From: Marsupella aquatica
Taxonomy: Eukaryota > Marchantiophyta
DNA length: 64,000 nucleotides
Direction: 5' to 3'
NCBI GenBank assembly: GCA_973895155.1
Contig: OZ316892.1
Location: 16,058,001-16,122,000 of the forward strand
Below, in pieces: positions 56,010 to 64,000 of this stretch. Under the pieces are notes generated by a model that was given only the letters and a program-made list of their open reading frames with translations, was not told the origin of the DNA and did not search any database. Within the stretch, counting starts at the first letter, position 1, and each line of letters starts with the position of its first letter. The position numbers were made by a program, and so were the translations under genes.

Positions 56010-56780
56010 TCATTTAGAAACAACTCTCTTCTTATTGGTAACAACAGCTTGTCCATTGCGCAAGTAGGCTACCAATCCTTGGTCTTTGGCTACCCTCACC
56101 TTCTCAAGCTCAATTTTCCTTGCTTGGACTTGTGTGGGAGTCAGATCATCATCCAACCAAATCCTTAGCCCTTTAAGCATGCTCCTGTTAGCCATCACTC
56201 TAGCTTTCTCGGATTCAGCTGCAAACTTCACCAAGATTGGACGTGGAAGGTCCCCCTTCTTTTGCCCAATCCTATATGCTTGCAAAATGATAGGGTCATG
56301 CACTTTCATCTGAGATTGGAAGAATGAAATTGCTACCTTCTTGGTGTCTTCCTTCTCCTCCTCAACAAGGCCTGATATTTTGCAGTTGCTGACTCTTGCA
56401 TGCTGGTTCTTGTGTTCTTCCTCTAGTGTTCTCCTCTCCTCCTCCTTGGCTTGGACAAATTCCATATGTGATTGTTTTGCAGCCTGTGCAAAGGTTTTGA
56501 GCTTTTCCTCAATATCCCCTACAGCCTCATGTATCACTGATTTCTCTGGGCACATACTCTTCTCCATGTCTCCAAAACACGATGCAAGCAATGAGAGTTG
56601 CTTACCATTCTCCTGAGTTTGAGATCGAAGATCACTAATCAACCGCTTTTGCTTGACATTCTCATTCTTTAGCTTCGTCACCTCCTTGCTGAGTGTGGTA
56701 ATCTCAATTGCGGAGTTTTCAACCACAACTAAGATTTTCTCAAGCAAAGCCTTGAGATGGGCAATCTCCTCCGTTGCCAT
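56010..56780 (-). CDS. LINE copy 3 ORF1 protein (256 aa)
   Basis: ATG at 56780. It is nearly identical to the ORF1 at 49378, with a few substitutions (such as VVVENS for VVAENS). Coiled coil first, then the L1-like RNA-binding part. It ends KKRVVSK before TGA, and the following in-frame codons lead straight into ORF2. Confidence 0.88.
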   Translation of the reverse strand: MATEEIAHLKALLEKILVVVENSAIEITTLSKEVTKLKNENVKQKRLISDLRSQTQENGKQLSLLASCFGDMEKSMCPEKSVIHEAVGDIEEKLKTFAQAAKQSHMEFVQAKEEERRTLEEEHKNQHARVSNCKISGLVEEEKEDTKKVAISFFQSQMKVHDPIILQAYRIGQKKGDLPRPILVKFAAESEKARVMANRSMLKGLRIWLDDDLTPTQVQARKIELEKVRVAKDQGLVAYLRNGQAVVTNKKRVVSK

Positions 56781-56816
56781 CACAAAGCTGAAACTGTTGT
56801 TAGAATGTACTCTTAG

Positions 56817-57289
56817 ACGACAAATAGAAATTGGGAGCAGTAGAGGATGTCAGTTGCAGCTCTACCTTTGCCAGTGATACACTCTCGTTGTTTGCAACAC
56901 TCTGGCAAAGTCTGAGCTCAAACCGCAGCTGATTGCCCTTCCAACTCGAAGTGAAATTTTGCCCCAAGCTCAGAATCCCGAAACTGGACACGTAGCAGAT
57001 CGTGCATGCTAAAGTGCATACCAAACGATGTCGGTTGCAGCTCTAACTTTGCCAATGATACATTCTCGCTGTTTCCAATGCTCTGGCAAAGTCTGAGCTT
57101 AAACCGTAGCCGATTTCCCTTCCAACTCGAAGTGAAATTTCGCCCCAAGCTCAGAATTGCGAAACTGGAGACGTAACGGATCGTGCATGCTAAAGTGCAT
57201 ACCAAACGATGTCGGTTGCAGCTCTAACTTTGCCAGTGATACATTCTCGCTGTTTCCAATGCTCTGGCAAAGTCTGAGCTTAAACCGCA
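56817..57289 (-). repeat. LINE 3 5' promoter monomers, about 2.6 copies of 181 bp
   Basis: Unit starts (GATC of the repeat) lie near 56998 and 57179 on the - strand, 181 bp apart, with a partial unit up to 57289. The sequence matches the monomers at 48432-49330. Confidence 0.9.
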
Positions 57290-58399
57290 ACTCTGTTTTC
57301 TGCTCTGAGATTCATCAGTTCTGTGGCTCATTAGTTGTTCGTGGAGGAGTACATTATAGAGTATCACATTTGACTAATGTCCTGTACATTGAATACATAC
57401 AGTGGCAAAGTAGTCAATGGAAGAGTGACCTGCTCCCTTTGCGTTCTTCCTGTTGCCGAAACATGAATGTAGAGGTAGAATTGCATGCAGGAAAATTTGA
57501 AGTTTAGGGCTATGACATCCATGCTTTGTGCAACCTCTAATCCGAAAGCCTCCAAAGACACAAGTGAAGCATGTAGGCGCGCGTAATAACTTCTAATTTA
57601 GTCATTGACAGTACAAGAGTATACTCTAAAGTCTGCGATTCTGAAAGTACAAGCATTGTAGGCGCGCAGGTCTGAAAAGTTGTTGCAAGACACAAATAAG
57701 CACTAAGCGACTAAGGACAGGACCGTTGAGTTGAAATCACAGCTCAGCAAAGGCAAAGAAAAACCCCCCGCACCCCACCTTAGTTCTGCACAACACTTCT
57801 GCACACTAGAATACTAGTGTATAAGATTAGAGCAATTCAAGCCGAAGCAGAATGAAAGTGCCAACAATATACTGTGATCCCATCTACATTTCCATAGTGA
57901 AATCCAAGTTCGACGCCGACCCCGACACGAGATTGCTATAGTGATGGGCATGCATAAGAGAGGGAGAGATGATGACACGTACTTGAGGATCGCGAGAGAG
58001 AGAAATTTGCAACAGAGAGTGGACACAATGGAAGAGCAAGACACGATGGAAGAGCGAGACCGAGAGAGAGGGTGAGAGAGAGTGAGGTGAGAATTCAGCA
58101 AGAGAGGTCTCGAATAGGGACAACCTTCTATATATGAACCATAGTTTTTGCTGTCATTAATTTTCCAGAGTTAAGATGAACAAACAGAGTACAAACAGAG
58201 CACAATGAAGCACCACAGTGCGTCGCACGGGACCTCTCACCTCTGCCTGAAAACCAGCCGCACCCAACACCACACCAGAGATCAGCGGTCTTGAAAACAA
58301 GTTGACACCCTAAACCCGGCACTTCCAATGTCGCCCGCTCCAATGTCGCAGCGCGTTTTTGTTCTAGCTCGTTCTCCTCTTGACCGAAGAACAACCCAA

Positions 58400-58770
58400 C
58401 AAGCAAATGGCGGAAGATGGACGCACTTAGCACCTGGGTGAATGTGGTCACGTTGTGCTTCAAGTGTGGCCCTAAACCCTTCCTCCTCCCTTCAATCACA
58501 GAGAGTCTTCGACCGCAAGAGCAAGAAGCACTTCCTCTCCTCTCATCTCCCAATGCTATGCAAGGCAAAGAGGTAAAGACTTACAAAGCTAATGGAGGAA
58601 GACGGACCCCCGCACCACGAACTTGGCGTCCGACCCTAAAATTTCCCGCAATGCCCCCGCAATGCCTTCAGGGAGCACTCGCAAACGCACCCAGCACCCG
58701 ATTGAATGTGGTCAGGTCGCTTCAAGTGTGGTGTCAAACCCTTCCTCCTCCCTGAAATCACAGAGAGCCC
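58400..58770. repeat. Degenerate direct duplication
   Basis: GAATGTGGTCA(C/G)GT, then CTTCAAGTGTGG and CCCTTCCTCCTCCCT..AATCACAGAGAG, occurs at about 58438-58506 and again at about 58704-58767. The word ATGG(C/A)GGAAGA precedes each copy. Confidence 0.75.
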
Positions 58771-58940
58771 GACTCACTGCACACTAAGAATCCCATTGTT
58801 TCTCCATAAACCTTCGTTCCCTCCTTGATTGATCGACTATCGATCGCCCCTCTCAATGAGTCGCCTCATTCGCTCCACCTCCCCTCCCCTTTGTAAACCC
58901 TCTTTGCGGACGAAGACCCTACATTTGCTCCCGCGCACAA

Positions 58941-59067
58941 GGGTGGAGAGTACTAAGGTTCTCAGCCAGTGACATGTAAGGGGCTCATGTAAGGGGGTAC
59001 TGCACAACGGTGGAGAGTACTAAGGTACTCAGCCAATGACATGTAAGGGGCTCATGTAAGGGGGTAC
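58941..59067. repeat. Tandem duplication, unit about 65 bp
   Basis: GTGGAGAGTACTAAGGT followed by CTCAGCCA(G/A)TGACATGTAA and GGGGCTCATGTAAGGGGGTA occurs twice in succession. Confidence 0.88.
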
Positions 59068-59689
59068 CTCTACTATTTGAAGCTTTCTCACATAAAAAGC
59101 TTGAATGTTTGGCAATTGGTGAGTAGCACTCACTCACATAAGAACCCTAAACTAAGACAATCAACTTAGATAGTGGACCTGCCATTTTCCTTATGATGGG
59201 ATGTTGTAATTAAGTGGTATCCCCCATCCAACTTCAAAGGTGCATGGACAACCTTGAACCATGAACAATGTCCCTTGCACCTTGAAGAATGAGTGATTGA
59301 AAAGAGTAGGTAAAGTCAACATCGCAAAGGAGTCGCAACAAATGAGTGGAAACTTTGTGGAAGTGATACTTAAGACATATGTAGTGATAACACCCTAAAC
59401 TTCCATAACCTTGTCACAGTAGTCAATAGTGGTTTGGTAAAAAACAGGGGGTATTTCTACTAGTGTTTGCACACACATACCTAGAAAGTGACATCATCCA
59501 GCCCCTGTACTAGGCTAGACAGGTGGTCCAGGGTCGCAACAATTCCAGAGTGCAGTCCCTGCACAGGCATCTACAAGCAGAGCTACAGGTATGTATGTTT
59601 GAAGAATTTTTCTTGAAGTGAAGCATTGAATGTTTCCGTCATCCATTCTGCTGTATGTAGTTCTCAAGCATGAATGGCATTGTATTTTC

Positions 59690-61765
59690 CCAGGTGGCTT
59701 CAAAACCCCAGGTAGGGTGAATGAAGGGGTGGCCAATACAACGCCCAGTACTACCGAGAGCAGTGCACGAGGGGAGGTGACAAAGAAAGGGAACGTAAAG
59801 TTGAATGAGAGACAATGGGTGGATGCTGAGTGTCCTCGCAAGAACCGATGGCATGCTGATTTGAAAGCTGAAGTATTGCGTTGGTTAGATGTGAGTGTTA
59901 TTAATTTTAAAAAACAGCATCCAAAAGATTGGAAGACTATGTGAAAATGTTGCTGCCAAATGGAATTATGTGGGCAGTGATGATGGCGTGGACATAGGTT
60001 GCCTAGAGAGTACAGCAGGGAAAATCATCAAGCAAGAGAGGTGGAGAATGCATAAGGCTTGGAATGAAGGTGGGGAGAAGCCAAATATGCCTCCACCAGC
60101 CAGTTGTGATGATAAAGTGTGGGCAAGGTTAATTAATAGCTTATTTTGTAACAGATGCTTTCAAAAAGAAGAGTTCACAGATGACCGAGGCCAGGTTGAG
60201 TGTTCAAAACCCTAATCTGACAGGAAGGACCAGCACTGCACTGACAACAAAACGTTTGGTAAGAATCAATGGCCTAGGTATGTAATTTATGCTACACTAT
60301 GTACTGTTCACTTTGTTTTTCAGTGTACGTTCCCTGAATAATAATGATAACTTGTGTTTGCCATGCATGTGCAGAAAGCCCAAGTGGGACAAAGCCCTTC
60401 AAAAGAAGAGTTGAGGGCTGAAATTGTGAACACCTCGGCTCAAGAGGGTGCATCTGAATCCTCCAAGCATGTAAGTTATATGAGTTCTGATTGGTAATTG
60501 AATGACTTGCGTTGAATTTCAGGTGTACACTGTATATAACATTGATTGTGCATATATTGCCCAACATTTCATATGGAGTGATTGAACCTATACCCCTGTG
60601 TCATGTAGGGAGGTGGATCTTCACTTACAGAGATAAGTGGTCGTTTGAAAGCTATCAAAACATGTCTTCCAGAGATCAATGAACGTTTGAATTCATTGAC
60701 TGACTTGTTCCATGTGAACTTCAAGACATTAATGGAAGTTGTTGTGTCGGTGAGAGATAAAATTGACTCCAATTCTGCAAGAGTTCCACCATCACCACTT
60801 GAGGTGGCAAAGTCGATGCACTATTCTGGCATGCCAATGACATGTAGGCTTGAAGGTAAGGCCTTTACAACTGTGTGGGATATGATTAGTAAATGTATAG
60901 TTTGAATTGACATAGTTTGTTGAATGTGTTATTTTCAGTAACATATATTGTGGTTGTTGTGTCCATAGAGAATAAGACAAGTGCTGTAGAGAAGAAGTAT
61001 GAGAACCTGGCAAATACTCGCTGTAATTTAGAGGCAACAAAGTTGCAGTCTGTACAAGCAACTTGTTTGACAGAGGGCAGTCAACCATGTTTGGATGAGG
61101 ATGACATTGGCAAGGGAGTGGATGATATCAATGTTGGGGCAAATGAGGATATCAGCAAGCATGACAATGATACCATTGAGCCAGATTCATGCTATGTAGA
61201 TCTTGACTCCATTGCAGAGATAAATGATTTGCAGAATGTATCATTCTCAATGACAGGTGTGCCTCTTATTGAGATAAATCCAACCAAAGAGTTAGTTGGT
61301 ATGACACTCCCAGGTGGTGAACCTGCTGCTGTGACAGTCCTCACAGAGGAACCTACTGAGCCTAGCTTCACTACTGTGAAGAGAGGAAGCATGCGCACAC
61401 AAAGCAAGTCTACTGGTTGGAGCATAGCCACGTCAAAGGTTTCATACAAACCTCCAAGAACGGTGCTGGCAGAAAGATCTAAGGTGGAAGTAGGGAAAGC
61501 ACCTAATGTTGAGGGACAAAGTGGCTTGTTAGCTGTTGATGAGAGTGGAACACGAGTAGGATTTGGCAAAGTGCAGGTTGGTTCCACAACGTTCCATGGC
61601 AAGAGGATTCCCCCAGGTTATTCAGTAATGTTAGTCACATTACTAGTGAAACCTAAAGCTGTCCTTCCCATTCCAAACACAAATGATGATCCTCCTCAAA
61701 AGACACTTGGAGATGCTGCAGGTTCTTTGGTATTATGGCCAAGCAAGTTCATAGAGTATCCATAA
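59690..61765 (+). pseudogene. CACTA-type second ORF (TnpA-like, with WP-motif C-terminal domain)
   Basis: Exon-like blocks: about 59692-59942 (RKNRWHADLKAEVLRWLDV), a shifted frame to about 60210 (DDKVWARLINSLFCNRCFQK), 60374-60471, 60608-60855 (ISGRLKAIKTCLPEINERL, with a GTAAGG donor after RLEG) and 60969-61765. The last block has a coiled-coil-like start (AVEKKYENLANTRCNLEATK), an acidic middle and the end GDAAGSLVLWPSKFIEY. This layout, with a C-terminal domain ending in a WP motif, resembles from memory the second protein of plant CACTA elements. Frame changes near 59940 and 60200 suggest decay, unless small introns explain them. The CACTA-like terminus at 62617 supports the call. Confidence 0.5.
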
Positions 61766-62330
61766 CAATGTCATGCCATTATTTGTTCGTAGTGTGAGTC
61801 ATGTTATGTAGATTTTAGATGTCAAGGAGTACAAGAATCATGTCCTCTTGGAGATTCATAGTATCATGCATGTGCTTTCAGTTATCTCATCTTGCAGTCA
61901 TCAATTATGAGTTCCTATTTTGTCTGAATGACATTGATCACATTGTAAACTATTCCATTGGAATTCAAATGATCTACATTTTTTAGCAAGATTGTGATTC
62001 TATTTAATTCTTATTTATGTTTTGTGTAGGATCTCCTTATATGATGCTTTGTTTCATGTGAAAGTCATTCATGCTATGTTCATTTCTTGTATTCAATGTG
62101 TTATATTTTTAAAGTTAGAACATCAGATTTCTATGTATTGTAATGTGGAGTGCTCTCTCTCCTTATGAACTGTCCCTCTGTGTTCATTAATCATGGTTAC
62201 AACTTGCATGTGAACCTTATTAGTTATAAACATGAGTATATAGAGTCCCAAATGGTTCTGTTGTGTGACCCGGGCCAGGGTCTCCATTGGTCTCTCCTGT
62301 GACACTAAATGGTCCCACGCTAGTCGTTGT
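61766..62330. other. 3' region of the CACTA-like gene
   Basis: AT-rich and noncoding, probably 3' UTR and element interior. Confidence 0.45.
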
Positions 62331-62590
62331 TGAATGCGGGTAAGTCATGTGTGTGACTTACCATGTGACTCGTCAAAGTCATATTGTAGTCACGTAGAAA
62401 CAAGGCTAGACTCCACAATAAAGTCACAGATCAGTCACAAATGGGTATCAAGCAAGTCACAAAGCCCAATATCAACAGTGACTTCCATTTTTTGGTCTCA
62501 ACTTTTGCAACTCCAAGGATCACAGCGTGGGTCAAGTCACGTTGAGTCACAATTAAGTCACATGAGCCAAAATGAGTCACATATTGCGGT
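62331..62590. repeat. GTCAC subterminal motif array
   Basis: At least eleven GTCAC or GTGAC words occur in 260 bp in both orientations, mostly in the context AAGTCAC or GAGTCAC. Dense short motifs in both orientations next to the ends are typical of CACTA elements, where the TnpA-type protein binds them. Confidence 0.7.
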
Positions 62591-62599
62591 CTCAATTCA

Positions 62600-62617
62600 C
62601 CTCGGATTCTTCTAGTG
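62600..62617 (-). repeat. CACTA element right terminus
   Basis: On the - strand the sequence from 62617 reads CACTAGAAGAATCCGAGG, matching the CACTA-type start of plant En/Spm-like elements (CACTACAAGAAA). I could not find a convincing partner on the left, so the other end is either outside my recognition or deleted. Confidence 0.6.
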
Positions 62618-62702
62618 TGTACATGGAGCCTGGGAAACGTAGAAAGTGTGACCACCCAATAGTGTTTACAGGGGTCAGAGCCATTTTGGTCCATGGCCAG
62701 CA

Positions 62703-63060
62703 TGGTAATGGTAATGGTAATGGTAATGTATTATAAGCTCCGGGACCATGAAAGTCAAAGGAGCTGCCACAAAAAGTAAAGTACAATGCAATCAAAGAAA
62801 AGAGCAACCAAAAGAGATTGCTCAGAAGAGGACAACTATGTCCTCAAAGAAACTATGGACCTAGAGAGCCCTGAAAGATTTTCCAAACCTATTCTCCTTT
62901 CCCTATCCACCGCAAAGATATATCTTCCAAGTTGCTGAGGGGGCAGACCAAACAATGCATACAAATCTTTCACCAAGATTTGAGATGCCATCCTAACCCC
63001 CTCATAAAACTTGCAAGCAATGAATACATGATATTCATTCTCTATACTAGAGCTATCACA
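62703..63060 (-). mobile_element. LINE copy 4, short 5'-truncated 3' end
   Basis: The tail of ATTACC repeats (- strand) starts at 62703. The 3' untranslated region and the last part of ORF2 (62872-63060, from CDSSSIENEYHVF to the stop) follow. Truncation is just after the first Cys pair of the C-terminal finger. It lies beside the BRCT fragment, whose start it may have removed. Confidence 0.93.
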
Positions 63061-63069
63061 TGGGTTGAC

Positions 63070-63848
63070 CAAAGTGCATTGGTCAACTTTACAAAAACGA
63101 TTCTCTAAGCTCCATGGCACTATAGTTTAGGACATCACTCCAGAGACTACACATGTTGTTGCAAGGACATGGCTATTAGTGATAAAGAAGTGGTCATGGT
63201 CCTACATGAATTCTGCAATTACTCAACAAGGCCTAAAAGTAGTTGAGGCCTCTTGGATCACAGATTCCATAGCACATCAAATTGTACAGGATACTGAGCA
63301 CTACAAACTATGGGAGGATGAAGAAGCTATTGCATCAGCTTGGGCTGAACAAGAAGTTTGGGAAGCAAAGGCACGGCTTGTTGATGTCCAATATGGACCT
63401 GTACTCAACAAAGGATAGAGCTCAAGAAGGTTGAAGAGTATGTTGGTTGAGGAGACAAAGGAACCAACCCCCATTCTGAAAGGGCTGAGCATGGTATTTG
63501 TGGAGGCAGGAATTGGAGAGGTTAAGTGCAAAGTGTACAAGTCCACAGTGCTTGGCCTAGGTGGGAGAGTGGAGGAGAATATAACAAAGGACACCACTCA
63601 TTACTAAGTCATATCCCAAAGCCTGCTGCAAGTTTGGGAAGGGAGACATTCTCTTTTATGTCATGTCCCATAATGTGTTTGTGGTTTCATATGCTTGGCT
63701 TGTGGAATCAGTAGCAGCTGGGAAGCGTCAAAACCCAATGGACTATGATCTTTTTGAGGCCTGGCCACGGAAGGGTTAGGATCCCCACAGTGAGAACTAT
63801 GTGACAACAAGTGAGGAAGGGGTCATTAGCGATTCTGAATCAGAGTGA
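63070..63848 (+). pseudogene. Tandem BRCT-domain gene fragment
   Basis: First BRCT-like part: KLHGTIV*DITPETTHVVA near 63100-63160 and LKVVEASWITDSI with DTEHYKL near 63235-63310. An acidic linker (LWEDEEAIASAWAEQE) follows. Second part: LSMVFVEAGIGEVKCKVYKS, LGGRVEENITKDTTH, then VVSYAWLVESVAAGKRQ and MDYDLF, with an acidic tail ending at 63848 (VISDSESE). The Trp in SWI and in YAWL is the BRCT hallmark. There are stops (TAG near 63133, TAG at 63416, TAG near 63777) and a frame change around 63605. Paired BRCTs occur in DNA ligase IV and other repair proteins; I cannot say which parent it was. Confidence 0.6.
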
Positions 63849-64000
63849 GGAGTAGTAGCATCAGTTTGGACACAAGTTGTTTTGTATAAATCACATCTTT
63901 GAAATAAATGTGATCTTTGAACTAATGTACCTTGATATGGTTGGTCGCAATTGGACCTATTTTACTATTGGCGGATTTTACTTGTTTCTGATCTGCATGA

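Larger units (their letters stand above)
52657..57321 (-). mobile_element. LINE copy 3, full length
   Basis: From 5' to 3' on the - strand: about 2.6 promoter monomers, ORF1, ORF2 and a 3' tail of ATTACC repeats (52661-52690 region). Both ORFs are open. The monomer part ends at 57289; a further 32 bp may be true 5' sequence, because a 10-bp word there (TGTGGCTCAT, 57322-57331) matches the sequence next to the tail of LINE 1. This is the only potentially autonomous element in the window. Confidence 0.95.
57290..59690. other. Intergenic with duplications, no gene recognised
   Basis: GA-rich stretch at 57950-58100. No coding motif. Duplications are listed separately. Confidence 0.5.

Noticed and set aside
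57804-57820. CACTAGAATACTAGTG as the left end of the CACTA element
   Set aside because: It is itself a palindrome around CACTAG, diverges from CACTAGAAGAATCC after eight bases and has no GTCAC cluster beside it.
1-64000. tRNA, rRNA, snRNA or miRNA genes
   Set aside because: I looked for cloverleaf-like and conserved ncRNA sequence and saw none I could support; a covariance-model search would be needed.

Overview
The window is land-plant nuclear DNA. Its one clear host gene, VPS18 on the + strand at 26.66-35.95 kb, has about 24 short exons with GT-AG introns. Almost everything else is transposable elements of plant type: MULE, PIF/Harbinger, CACTA, Ty1/copia, a Ty3-like gag piece and LINEs. 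The element types and the look of the LINE suggest a non-seed plant (moss, lycophyte or fern), but I cannot fix the species. There are 100 Ns at 52257-52356.

Layout. 1-4.36 kb: intergenic DNA with a 57-bp minisatellite and a degenerate repeat of about 168 bp. 4.36-15.65 kb: an 11.3-kb Mutator-like element (MULE). On the - strand it carries a decayed transposase (WRKY-GCM1-type zinc finger, RNase H-like core, SWIM finger). On the + strand it carries a divergent three-exon gene that joins a ParB/sulfiredoxin-like domain to a beta-class DNA methyltransferase-like domain, and then a small acidic ORF. 15.7-19.8 kb: a gag fragment, a second truncated copy of the same transposase, and a 344-bp MITE (19470-19813) with perfect 23-bp inverted repeats and a 9-bp target duplication. 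21.76-26.17 kb: a decayed PIF/Harbinger element just upstream of VPS18. 36-44.6 kb: intergenic DNA, a 44-bp-type minisatellite and a decayed coiled-coil transposon protein. 44.7-57.3 kb: copia pieces and three near-identical LINE copies, one of them full length with open ORF1 and ORF2. 57.3-62.6 kb: repeats and a CACTA-like element end with its gene. 62.7-63.06 kb: a fourth LINE fragment. 63.07-63.85 kb: a tandem-BRCT gene fragment.

The most interesting system is the MULE and its relatives. A 13-bp dyad, AGCGCC-N-GGCGCT, occurs 16 times in the 11.3-kb element, always outside exons: five copies in the divergent promoter region, five inside introns and the rest in flanks. It occurs once in the adjacent truncated copy and once at the exact centre of the MITE, and I saw it nowhere else in the window. 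The arms are conserved while the central base varies freely, as expected for a site bound by a dimer. The same element encodes a ParB-like/DNA-methyltransferase-like fusion. I infer a self-recognition or anti-silencing system, similar in logic to VANC proteins of VANDAL MULEs but built from different domains. The local copy is decayed: its seven internal stops are all TAG or TGA, as expected from deamination of methylated CHG and CG sites.

A second structural result concerns the LINE cluster. The sequences flanking the first and third LINE make sense only if the segment between them is flipped: the copia reading frame is then restored, and the third LINE gains a 10-bp target duplication. This indicates either an inversion between inverted LINE copies or an assembly error beside the N gap.
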